From contig JAQFVV010000022.1 in NCBI GenBank assembly GCA_028023455.1, forward strand, positions 9,321,100-9,385,099: a stretch of 64,000 nt of DNA, written 5' to 3'. Under the pieces are notes generated by a model, which was not told where the DNA came from, did no database searches, and saw nothing but the letters and a program-made list of their open reading frames with translations. This DNA comes from Epiperipatus broadwayi. Taxonomy: Eukaryota; Onychophora; Udeonychophora; Euonychophora; Peripatidae. Made by a program: the position numbers and the translations under genes. Below are positions 1 through 10,269 of this stretch, piece by piece (within the stretch, counting starts at the first letter, position 1; each line of letters starts with the position of its first letter).

Positions 1-23
1 ATATTTAAAATTAAACATATTTG

Positions 24-136
24 TCTTTTTTTTTTTAAGTGTCATAGCATTGGCCGGGACGCGAACCCGCAACCCGGGCAACTGCCTGCAAGTGCAAGGC
101 AGTCGCGCTGACCTTTCGACTACCAATGCAAGACAT
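24..136 (-). mobile_element. tRNA-derived SINE, family A, copy 1
   Basis: Read on the minus strand this is a tRNA-like body with a 7-bp acceptor stem (GCATTGG pairing CCAATGC), a D stem GTCG/CGAC and a B-box-like GGTTCGCGTCC, followed by TATGACAC and an A-run (the T-run at 25-38 on the plus strand). Compared with the best tRNA-like copy (52243-52313) the variable region is longer. The acceptor stem is prolonged outward by TGTC/GACA, as in the sister copies. It is far too GC-rich for its surroundings. It is a retroposed repeat rather than a working tRNA gene, because the anticodon arm carries a small insertion. Confidence 0.75.
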
Positions 137-1690
137 ATGTTTGTCTATTTGCAATACAAGATCTGTGCTTTCTTAATTTTACACTTCTCATTTAAATTTG
201 CTTGTGTTTTAATATATATTAGATCAGGAGTTGGCAACCTTTTAGTAGAGTCGTGTCGAACCTATGTTACAATATTATACCGCATACCGAATTGATTCTA
301 CCTTTCTTATTACATATAGTAACAAAGATATTCAAAATTATAATTACTGTTGAAGCCCATTATAACCATATCTTATATTATTGGTCATTCAATATTTTAA
401 AATATATAGGATCATATGTGAAAAGTATGTTTTGTTCAATTATTTTTGCATTCGAAAGACATGCTTAAAATTTTCTTTGGCAGGGAGAAGATTTATCTTG
501 TTGGCCTTAAAAAAATGTGTATTGTTTGCAAAAGTGACGATTAATGTACAGTGATTCAGAATAGGCAACGCGCATTTAACTTTCCATGATTTAATTAAAA
601 AAGCTGATTAATGAACTCTAACAAAATAAAACAAGTATTTTTCAAACAAAGGGATTCATTTATGTGTTATAAAAAATCAATTCAAAATTGGAAGTTTTTT
701 TAATGTATTCTTCTTTTCCTTAAAACTATGGATATTTGGAATTTTTCTCTATGAGAAATTTATTTTAATTACACAATAGACATTTAAAAAAAAAAATTTT
801 TTTTTTTTGAGATCTAAACGTTATTATCAAGTCTCAAGTATTTGCAGACTTTGTTCATACATTGACCCAACTATCACTAATTATATATTTTTTTCCCAAG
901 TAAAGGCATCAAAACTTAAAATGTATTATTATATAATAACGAATAATAATAACGTGAAAGCTAAACACCTTCAAACAGATACGCTTTAAAAATGCTTACG
1001 TGACAGCCAATCAGATGGAATAATGGCATCACATGGGACTCTAAATTCTAAAACACAAGCCAGAACTATTAGAAAAAGTTTTCAAATGAATTAATCGATA
1101 TAATATTCTACCTGAATAAATTTACTCAAAATATGCAGTTGTGCAAATGGATGCACTTATAATTTTTTATTATTTAAATTATATTAGTGTCTTTGATAAT
1201 CGTTCTGCATGTCACACTTGGCATGTGTGCCCTAGGTTATTGACCCTGTATTACATCATTGCACATAACATTGAAGAGAATTTCCTTTTTAGTGTAGTGC
1301 TAAAATTTGAGCTTTATTTAAAGGAGGAATGTGGTTGGACTAATATAGTTATGGGGCATTTCAAAAATTTTATACTGAGTTCAGCTTATGCAGTGTTTCT
1401 CTTTCATATACTGTATATATATATCAATTGCTGATTATATAAATAAAAATAGTAAAGATTTATAATTAAAATTAATATCCAAATTTCAAGATACATCTTC
1501 TTCCTACTAATCATGTTAGCACTTCTTCCAATAAAACATATATAAGAATAATAAGTACTTTCATGTAGTTTGTAAAAGACAATCTAAATTACACTTAATT
1601 TATATTTATATAAAATTATACATCATAGAATTCAGTAATTGGTATTATAAAAGAAAATTCTAGATAGATTTTTATTAAAAAAGAAATTAC
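137..1690. other. AT-rich DNA without recognised features
   Basis: Short open frames occur but show no recognisable domain, no strong codon bias and no repeat that I could match elsewhere in the window. The frame at 1141-1434 (97 codons) is open but looks random. I see nothing supportable here. Confidence 0.5.
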
Positions 1691-1839
1691 TGGGTTGATA
1701 TTTTATTATATGAAAAAAAAAAATTATCAAAATATCTATTTCCATAATATTCTGCTTAATAAAATAAGCATATTTTCAAAAATTCAAAAATACTCTTTAC
1801 TTTCAATAGTTCTGCGCATTTGTAATCATTCATTTGGCA

Positions 1840-2398
1840 CCATAATGTTACTTGCGATGACTCATCTATTTTTAGTCGCTTCCACTGATACACTGCCACT
1901 TCATGGTCAGTCCCTATTCTGGACTAATATGGTTGTCAATCTGGTTATGAGTTCTGGAATCTCTGTGGGAACAATTGGGAATAAGCTCAAATATTGGGAC
2001 ATTCATCAACTATTCTGTCAATCCTTCATAATAATCCCAACTGTCTCAAGATTAACAATGAATACATCATCAAACGCTTCAAACTATGGAAGCTTGAGGC
2101 TAAATATTTAGACTTTATTTTAAAAAATAAACATTTACTCACTACCAACTAATGAAGTCCTAGTAAATAAAAGAGAACTTAACAAAATACAAACTCAATG
2201 TCAAATGTGCAGTGTGCAAGTGAAACACTGCAGCACTTCCTATATGAGTGCAAAACTCTACAGCAATATAGATTGTTAATCAGCTGCTGGATGATATCAC
2301 ATAAGGACAAACTATTCAATATTCAAGACTGTATTCAGGCTGCTGTTTTGTCAACAATAAGACTCTATCATACTGAACTATTTACTGTGGATCCTTAG
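1840..2398 (+). pseudogene. Probable LINE 3' coding remnant
   Basis: The frame at 2198-2398 reads SETLQHFLYEC followed by LQQYRLL, which resembles the C-terminal zinc-knuckle segment (Cys-Cys-His-Cys) found after the reverse transcriptase in many non-LTR retrotransposons. The upstream cysteine pair is only partly kept. The preceding frame at 1695-2111 is open but unassigned and may be the rest of the same decayed protein. No 3' tail repeat is obvious. The call rests on a short motif. Confidence 0.35.
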
Positions 2399-2934
2399 GT
2401 GCAACGTCATGTTTGGTAGAAATTCGGGAATCTCCATAGTTATTTGCTCAGTGTTATTAAAACATTGAAAACAAGTGACTGCAAAGTTTCATATGCTAAA
2501 CTCCATGAGGACACATGGATGCTAGTAAATATTTCTCTAGTCAACCAATCACAGTAAATTTGTAAAATCATCATTTTATAATAATTATTACACAGAAAAA
2601 GAATCAGAATTAAAAACAATTCTTTTTTTATGTTGCACTTCAAGTACACAATAGTCAAATATGTTTACAAATACATATATACAAGCAACAAAGATTACAA
2701 ATTATAAAATTATTATATAAAAGCCTTTTTCGGCAAATTATGTTTTTTTGCCCTTTTCAATATGTCTCTATGATTTAAAGCACATACAGCGACATCTATA
2801 TCAATACATGAGAGAAGACAGATAAACAAATGGATATCTGACATGATCTAGTATGCGATTTTTTTCCTCAATTCTACTACAAAATTACTCTGTTATATAT
2901 ATTGAATGGATATATATCCACGTATATTAATTAA

Positions 2935-3190
2935 TTAACTATTCATTCTTTATCCATTAACCACTTATTATTTAACTTAATGGATGTTTTGTATATATTC
3001 ATACAGTTGTTTTTATTATACATGATGTAGTTTGTTTCATATATTTTATGTCTATTAACATTTTTAATATAATCAAGAACATTTATATTATCAATACAAT
3101 TTATTTTATGTCCGTACTGCAAATAATGAACATATAACGCAGATCTATCATCTTTCCTAACAATAGCATCATTGTGTTCTTTAGCTCTTT
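2935..3190 (-). pseudogene. GIY-YIG endonuclease C-terminus of a Penelope-like element (left arm)
   Basis: This is the mirror copy of the right-arm domain. Here AIVRKDDRSALYVHYLQYG reads in one frame, so the one-base deletion of the right arm is absent. A TGG-to-TGA change near the C terminus stops translation a few codons early (after LMDKE). The signature block lies outside the palindrome arm, so this copy starts mid-domain. It is a remnant without enzyme activity of its own. Confidence 0.7.
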
Positions 3191-3215
3191 AAAATTAGAT
3201 GTAATTTTTGTAATA

Positions 3216-3510
3216 TGATTTACTATGGCCAGACATCAAAGCAATTGGGAGAAAGAGCTAAAGAACACAATGATGCTATTGTTGGAAAGATGATAGATCT
3301 GCATTATATGTTCATTATTTGCATTACGGACATAAAATAAATTGTACTGATAATATAAGTATTCTTGATTATATTAAAAATGTTAATAGACGTAAAATAT
3401 ATGAAACAAACTACATCATGTATGATAAAAACAACTGTATGAATATATACAAAACATCCATTAAGTTAAATAATAAGTGGTTAATGGATAAAGAATGGAT
3501 AGTTAATTAA
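3216..3510 (+). pseudogene. GIY-YIG endonuclease domain of a Penelope-like element (right arm)
   Basis: Translation gives IYYGQT, LGERAKEHNDAI, then YGHKINC, ILDY, RRKIYE, a lysine-rich stretch, and finally LNNKWLMDKEW before the stop. This order matches the UvrC/GIY-YIG nuclease at the C terminus of Penelope-like retroelements, which nicks DNA for target-primed reverse transcription. The YYGQT block is the second half of the GIY-YIG signature. One base is missing near 3291 relative to the left arm, which breaks the frame between the signature and YGHKI. The reverse transcriptase part is absent. Confidence 0.75.
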
Positions 3511-3793
3511 TTAATATATGTGGATATATATCCATTCAATATATATAACAGAGTAATTTTGTAGTAGAATTGAGGAAAAAAATCACATACTAGATCATGT
3601 CAGATATCCATTTGTTTATCTGTCTTCTCTCATGTATTGATATAGATGTCGCTGTATGTGCTTTAAATCGTAGAGACATATTGAAAAGGGCAAAAAAACA
3701 TAATTTGCCAGAAAAGGCTTTTATATAATAATTTTACAATTTGTAATCTTTGTTGCTTGTATATATGTATTTTTAAACATATTTGACTATTGT

Positions 3794-5275
3794 ATAATAA
3801 TTATATGTTCTTCTTATTTTTTTTCAGATGTCCCTACACCAATTGTATTGGGCATATCTTGTCACCTAAATTGCAAATTATAATGTACCTGTTTATTTTT
3901 TTTGGATGAATAAAGTTCATCATTGAATAAAAAATTCTAATATATCCAGATGGCAGTTCCTTATTGCTGGCACATTTTTATGATGGTTGACCTGATTTTC
4001 ATTGCAATATGTTTTCTCCATTACAGATAAGGATTTTCTAATTATAGTGTAAATAAGATGACAGGTATTTTCAAACATGTAGGGTTTGACAAACTCACTG
4101 TATATTCACTACTCTAAAAATATTATTTAAAATAGGGATTCCTAATCCAAATAATGGTTTTTTTCAGCAAACTATCCTGATGACGATATACTTGTACATA
4201 TTTTTGTTTTTTTTCTATGATCAAATGCAACGGGAGATACTTTATGATGTTTTCATAATATTTGCTTTTAACAGAGCAGTGCACAGAGATTATTTAAATG
4301 AATCTATAAGAAATGAATAATTAAGTTAGTCTCTTATTTTTTTATATCTAGCTCTCTTGCATAGATTACAACCAGATCGCCTGCAGTCATAAGTCTTAAT
4401 AGTTTATTTCCAAACTACTGAAAGTTTTTTCTTTCTTTATAACCAAATATCAGAAAATGTTTTTCAATTCTTAATTTAATCTGATCAGATTGTTTCTTAG
4501 GTAATTTTTTTTAATTGAGTTTTTATAGGATTCAATTACCCTTGCTTTCAAGATCACACACAAAAACTGATTTTATAACAGTATTATTTATTTTTTTCCT
4601 CATCCTTTATAATCATATTTTGTAAAACATTATTCTAAACAAAATTTAAACATACATACATTATGACTTTAAGAAATTAATTTTAATTATAATTTGCTAT
4701 TTCTAAAAATTTGTTTTAAACACTTTATGTTATCGGCAGATCTCAGAATGACACCCTCTTCAATACTTTGTTAAATGGCTAATTCAATTCTTTCTGTGAA
4801 AACTCATTACAGAATTACACTAAAAACAATTTTAATTCATTGACTATATTACAATATATTTTATATCCAGACATTAATAGTTCCAGTAGTCATTTACACC
4901 CTCCATTTTTTGATTAAGCATAAGAAGCTCTAAATCATAATTACTAATACTTGTTCACAAGCCTTGAAACTATTTGCAACTAGACACCCACTCCCAAATC
5001 CAATTTATAAAAGATACTATCCTATTTAAACATCAGTTTCATTTACAAAATTTAAACTACTTTATATTTATATGCTTTAATATAACAATAGTGAATCTCT
5101 AAACAGTTCCTTATCCCATTTTTGACTATACCATTATTTATTTCATTTATATTTATTATTCATAATTTCTGTTTAATTTATGTATTGTATTATTTGTTTG
5201 AAATATACATTACTGCTCTTACATAGTACCTAGCTCTTGTGTGTATATATAGTCATGATTTGACAAAGATATGTT
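3794..5275. other. AT-rich DNA without recognised features
   Basis: No repeat, RNA gene or domain-bearing frame could be supported. A CTGATGA string near 4169 lacks the other hammerhead core elements. Confidence 0.5.
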
Positions 5276-5720
5276 GTATTAAAAACCTGGCTCAGCAAAG
5301 TAACAAATATTGCTTTGTATCCAAGATTTATTACCTTAATAATTGATAATTGTTTATATATTCTGATAATATATATATATATATATATATTGTAAAAATA
5401 AACTATGTTCGATGTATATACCATAGATAATATGTAATAAAATATATTCTACCAGAGTATGTAGACAGTTATCAACTATTGCCAATAAATCTTTGCTACA
5501 AAATATATTCATTACTTTGCTGAGCCAAGCTTTCATTATAACAATATTTGTTTCTTTACTGAGCTAGGTTTTTGATACAGTCTGTATCGAAAGCCTGGTT
5601 AAGCAAAGTAACAAATATTGTTTTGTACCAAAGATTTACTATCATAGTAGTTGATAAAACATACTCTGATAGAATATATTTTATTATATATTAATGTAAA
5701 AAATACTAAGACAGACTTTA
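5276..5720. repeat. Foldback repeat cluster (three related units)
   Basis: A segment beginning with AACCTGGCTCAGCAAAGTAA (5284) recurs inverted at about 5420-5575 and again in direct orientation at about 5590-5710. The shared blocks are the AGCAAAGTAACAAATATT core, the AAGATTTATT block and the CTCTGATAGAATATATT block. A TA microsatellite (about 5369-5391) interrupts the first unit. The arrangement is that of a non-autonomous inverted-repeat element with an extra half. No protein is encoded. Confidence 0.65.
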
Positions 5721-5724
5721 AATA

Positions 5725-6940
5725 TAAAATTTAAAAAGATTTATTGTACCAAGTATGCTTTCAATGCTTTCATGTCATATTCATGGTTAGTCGGCTAAGA
5801 ACATTAATTTTTTGCTGATTTAAATGCTATTTGGTTTTTGGTTCATTACTTAATCATTTTGTGTAATGAACATACCTCCTTTATATTACATTCGTAATCT
5901 TTTCTTTCTTTGCACATAATTCTTTAAAATAGGTTATATATTTTTTAATATATATAAAGCTCAGTAATAAGCAAAATAGGATATGAAACAATCATCTATT
6001 TATAGATAACTTCACAGAAATAAATTTACCTATATTTAAAAGAATTAAAGAAGATTAAGATGAGCAAAAAAAAAGTGAGTAAAAATATTGGACTACAAAA
6101 AAGGAAATAGAGCTGAAGCTCAGTATTAACAAACATATTTATTCCAATTTCTAAGAGAGGTCATATGACATGATGTACCATAGGCTAGCAAGATTTAGCA
6201 TAAAATAGTCTACAAAAATGATTTATAACATAAAATTCAGTAACATGATTTCTTAGGACAAAAAGGGTTAATAATTAATACCCTAACTCCTGAAAGTTTT
6301 ATGTTTTTACAATATCTTCTAATATTGAGAGTTTCTTGTTCATTATTTCTATATGTTGATGCTCTATCCACCAATTACAATACCTTTTATTTTATTAATC
6401 ATTTTCCCTAAGACATTTTATTCCAGATCTTTATTAGACTATGGTACATTATTAACCACAATGTACATATATAAATTGTATGTGTATATAAAAAGATCAC
6501 TATTTAATTAATTATCCATTATAATTATAATCTACAGTCATCTTTGTAGTAACAAAGTAAGAATTTTAATTCTATAAAATACCTTATTATAATTCAAATA
6601 CTACAACATCAAATAACAATGTGTAAAAACTAATGATATAACAAGTTTCATTCAAGAAACTAAGTGTGATCATTATTAACTTGTTAATTAAAAAATTATA
6701 TTTACTACCAAGCAAAGTTGAAGAGAAAGTAAGAATGTCAAAAACTTTATTCTAAAATAATGAACTTAAAGTAAAATATTAACAGGAAATTACTTTATAA
6801 TAGTTCAGATGTCACATGACCCAATTTAATAAGCTTGTGTTTACAAATGTTATATATAGAGCTCGCAAATTGCAGATTTTCTACTTAATAGTTATACATT
6901 AGATAAAGTGGTGGGCTTGTCCTGGTATTTTTAATCTAAT
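5725..6940. other. AT-rich DNA without recognised features
   Basis: Nothing beyond AT-rich sequence and short homopolymers could be identified. Confidence 0.5.
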
Positions 6941-6944
6941 GCTT

Positions 6945-7007
6945 GAATATCCTAGCACCTCACTGATGATGTCAGTAGCAGAAATTGGTCTGGGGTTGGG
7001 GATATTC
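6945..7007 (+). ncRNA. Type I hammerhead ribozyme motif with minimal helix III
   Basis: The core CTGATGA is at 6963-6969, GAAA at 6981-6984 and the cleavage triplet GTC at 6988-6990, predicting a cut after 6990. Helix I closes the molecule: 6957-6962 pairs with 6991-6996 (one G-U), and 6945-6953 pairs with 6999-7007 (one G-U), separated by a 3x2 internal loop. Helix II (6970-6980) is weak, about three pairs. Helix III is only A-U plus a wobble around two bases, as in the minimal hammerheads known from Penelope-like elements and retrozymes. The pair next to the core is U-A rather than the usual G-C, which may lower activity. No repeat boundaries are clear. Confidence 0.7.
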
Positions 7008-7309
7008 TGCAAAGCTTGTTAAGAGCTTATTTTGCAAGCTATATATATAACATTTATAATAGTTCATAAACATGGTTGATAATGATTCATATATGTAACA
7101 GACACTGAATTTTCAATTAATCTGGCTTTCAGTCCAATATTATTGTCTTCAATCATAATATTACTATTAAGATCTTCTTTGTGAATTTTGTTGTATATTT
7201 AGAAGTTAAGTATGTATACTTTTTAAACTTATAGTGATTAAATTATAAGTAAAATACTGTGAAATAATATGGACATATATATGTTATTTTTATTGTTATT
7301 ATATATATC

Positions 7310-7311
<2 letters not shown>

Positions 7312-7377
<66 letters not shown>
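7312..7377. repeat. TA dinucleotide microsatellite
   Basis: About 65 bp of uninterrupted TA repeats. It directly precedes a SINE-like body. Confidence 0.95.
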
Positions 7378-7379
<2 letters not shown>

Positions 7380-7382
7380 ATG

Positions 7383-7520
7383 CATTGCTGGTTCAATGGT
7401 AGAGTGGCAGATTCCTGGGCCAAAATCTTAGAATCACAGCCTAGCTCTGACACTTCAATATTAGAACTTCTTATAAGTTTCCAAACTACAGTTCTAAATT
7501 TGAATCCAAGCTAAATATTT
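7383..7520 (+). mobile_element. tRNA-derived SINE, family B
   Basis: A tRNA-like head with an A-box-like TGGTTCAATGG and GTAGAGTGGCAGA is followed by a segment ending in GAACTTCTTATAAGTTTCCAA, the hallmark 3' part of family B in this window. The body starts right after the TA microsatellite. The B box is degraded. Confidence 0.55.
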
Positions 7521-9510
7521 TTAAATTTTTAAAACAGGTTTAATAATTTTTTAAAACAGATTTAAGACTTTTTTTTTTGTAAGCATTCTCTAACTCATAC
7601 ACATAACTATCCAATATTGGTCAGTAATTGGGTATCTATCTATTCTTAGTTAGCAAGTAAAACAAGATGGAAAAATACTTAAATTCTTTTTCTAGCAAGT
7701 GCAAATGCTTCTCTGTTGTTCTCTATGTATGTTTAAATTTGAGAAACTGGTTTTGATATATTTAACTGCAATAATTACATATAATTTTGCATGTGATTAA
7801 TAATTGTGTACTTAATCTCTGCATAGTTATATATACATAGGTTGCAAATAATTATCTCCATTCTTCATGGCATGGTGTTAAAGTTGTGAAATTGTTTTTA
7901 AATAATATTTAGTCATTATTATGTGTTTTAAAAAATCACATTTTAAAATAAAGATATAAATATCTATTAACATAAAAGCTATATTGCTAATCTACTTGGT
8001 TTTGGATGATCATATTTATGATCATTATGGGATTACATTCATAATCCAAACATGATATTTTTTAACATTATAATGTTTATCAATTTATGTTATGCTTGCA
8101 TGAAACAAGTGAGAGTTGGCCCCATAATATATATATATTGTAACCATATATTTTAGTATAAAATATAATAATTGATGTAACTGGTATAAAAATTTCTCTG
8201 TCTTCTTTTGGTGATTTGATTGGCTTGATTTGCACTTTGAACAGATTACTCTCTTATATTCAAAATAATTTATTAGAGAGAATGGGTAATATTTTGCCTT
8301 ACTTGTTGTCTATATTATTTTAATAAATTTAAATTGCTTCTTTCCATATACTAATTCATATCAAAATGTTTAACTTTTTAAAAATTTTGACAACACATTA
8401 AATTTGGTAAAATATTATTAAAAATAATAATAATTTTTATTTGTTTAAAATGGTCTTAAAAATTATTTCCATTGAAAAAAAAACCATTTGTTCAACTAAA
8501 TTTAATTATTAAAAATAAATACAGTAATTACGTATGCGTTTCAATGTAAAAAAAAGAAGGAGCGTGAATTTAAAAAAGATCGTCTGATAGTGTTGCTTTT
8601 GGAGGGAGAAAGAAAAGAAAATGGTAAAAGGCAAATGGTGTAAATATGATAAGCTTATTTTAAAATAGTTAACAAGTAAACGGATTACCACAAAGTTTTC
8701 TATAAACGTAAAAATAACATAGTGGTATTTAATAATAAGATGAATTGCTAAATTTAAAAGTCTGTTCAAGTCGGCTAGCCAGGTGGATCAAATCGCTAAT
8801 AATAATTTTCCAATATTACATTTGAAATATGTCGGAGCTTTCCAGTTTAAAAGCAGAATTAATTGTAAGATTTTGGTATGTTTTAAAATATTTATTATTC
8901 TACAATTTGGAAAAATTAAATAAGTATTTTAATTACAGAAGTTTTATAAATATGAAAATTTGCTTTTTAAAAAAGAAGAAGTTTAAATTAAAGTAAAATG
9001 TTAAAGTTATTAACATAGTTTAATATTTCCGTTTATAATTTTAATAAAAAATATAGTATTGATTGATATTTAACTTTGCAATGCCAGTAATATATTTGCT
9101 AGTTAATTTGTTTACCATTTGGATAATAAAAACAGTCTTCAAATAATTAATCAAAGCTATTTTCCTATTTTATCGTCAGTTTGGAATGATTAAATTAATT
9201 GCTATAATTAGTATTCCTAGATTTAAGCATGGATAAATAAATATTAGCATGGATGTGATAAACTTGGAACAGTTTTAATAGAGAAATGTAGAAATTAATA
9301 ACTTATGAAAAAACATTTTCATTTAAACTCTGCATGTCATGTTTTGGAATTGTTTCATGTTTATGGAGCCACGTAAAATCGTTAATCTAATAGTGCTTAT
9401 AATAACTAATACAAATGGATAAAATTACATGTATGGAATTCAACTATAATTGTAGCTATTACTTCATATATTTATTGTTCGACACATCGTACATGGATTT
9501 CACGGATCAT
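7521..9510. other. AT-rich DNA without recognised features
   Basis: No supportable gene or repeat. Short frames such as the one at 8509-8769 show no domain. Confidence 0.5.
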
Positions 9511-9513
9511 ATT

Positions 9514-9655
9514 TGTAGTTATAAAATGCTATACAATTTAATTTGTGATACACACACCTGCTAGAATTCATGTATTGAACTATAAAATGCTATACATTTA
9601 ATTTATATCACACACACACACCTGTTCGATTTTATGTATTTGATGAATAATGCAT
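9514..9655. repeat. Two-unit tandem repeat of about 70 bp
   Basis: The block ATAAAATGCTATACA followed by TTTAATTT, a CACACA run, ACCTG and a TATGTATT-like end occurs twice in direct order, at about 9520 and 9580. Divergence is low to moderate. Confidence 0.65.
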
Positions 9656-10077
9656 TACTTTAATTTTATCGTTATATGAACTTGCATGTGAAGTTCATAA
9701 GTTATATTTTATTAAGTTTAAATTAATAGGGGTTGAATAAAATACTTATTCAAGAGAATAGCACTTGCGAAAAAGCTTGAAAAGTACTAAATGAATTTAT
9801 GAGATGTATCAATTTTTCATGTGGTATTTTGTGAGTCTTTCCAGATTTCTATTCCTATACTAATATTACTTATATTATATTACATATGTTTTATTTTAAG
9901 CAAGATAAGTTAGTACATTAGTTGTCCTGGTTAGTGTAACATTTTATTATGCAAGAACCCACATTTGCTAAAATGTTAGTGTTTTCTGAATGGTCAGAAT
10001 AACTGAGGAGGATGATTTTGCACTTTAATGTGAAGTAAATAGTAATGTTGTTTTATAATGTTAAAAGGCATTAATCT

Positions 10078-10260
10078 GTGCCGGTGGTTAATCCGCAGAT
10101 TACTTAATTGCCATTTTTTTGTATTTTACACTCATTCCTGCGCTGGTGGTTAATCCGTGGAATTGTGTAATTATACTTATTACTTTATGATGGTGTATAA
10201 ATCCACAAAGCGTTTAGTGTTATTTAATTCCTATGTGTAGATGAATGCATCCACAGGAAT
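10078..10260. repeat. Degenerate tandem repeat around a GGTGGTTAATCCG motif
   Basis: GGTGGTTAATCCGCAGA (10083) recurs as GGTGGTTAATCCGTGGA (about 10145) and more loosely as GGTGTATAAATCCACA (about 10191). The spacing is about 50-60 bp. Confidence 0.5.
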
Positions 10261-10269
10261 ATGGTTCTA

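Larger units (their letters stand above)
2648..3793. repeat. Large inverted repeat made of two Penelope-like 3' ends
   Basis: The arms at 2648-3190 and 3251-3793 are each 543 bp and nearly identical as reverse complements, with only scattered substitutions, around a 60-bp spacer (3191-3250). Both arms carry the end of a GIY-YIG domain followed by the same AT-rich 3' tail. The open end of each arm is the element's 3' terminus, so the copies lie head to head. The high identity suggests recent insertion or arm-to-arm correction. Confidence 0.9.

Noticed and set aside
1141-1434. 97-codon plus-strand frame
   Set aside because: No recognisable motif; its length is within chance expectation for this composition.
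4169-4200. CTGATGA string that could start a hammerhead
   Set aside because: No GAAA block, no cleavage triplet at the right spacing and no pairing flanks.
7238-7514. Open frames with isoleucine/tyrosine repeats on both strands
   Set aside because: They are translations of the TA microsatellite.
8509-8769. 86-codon minus-strand frame
   Set aside because: Low-complexity AT-rich translation without domain evidence.
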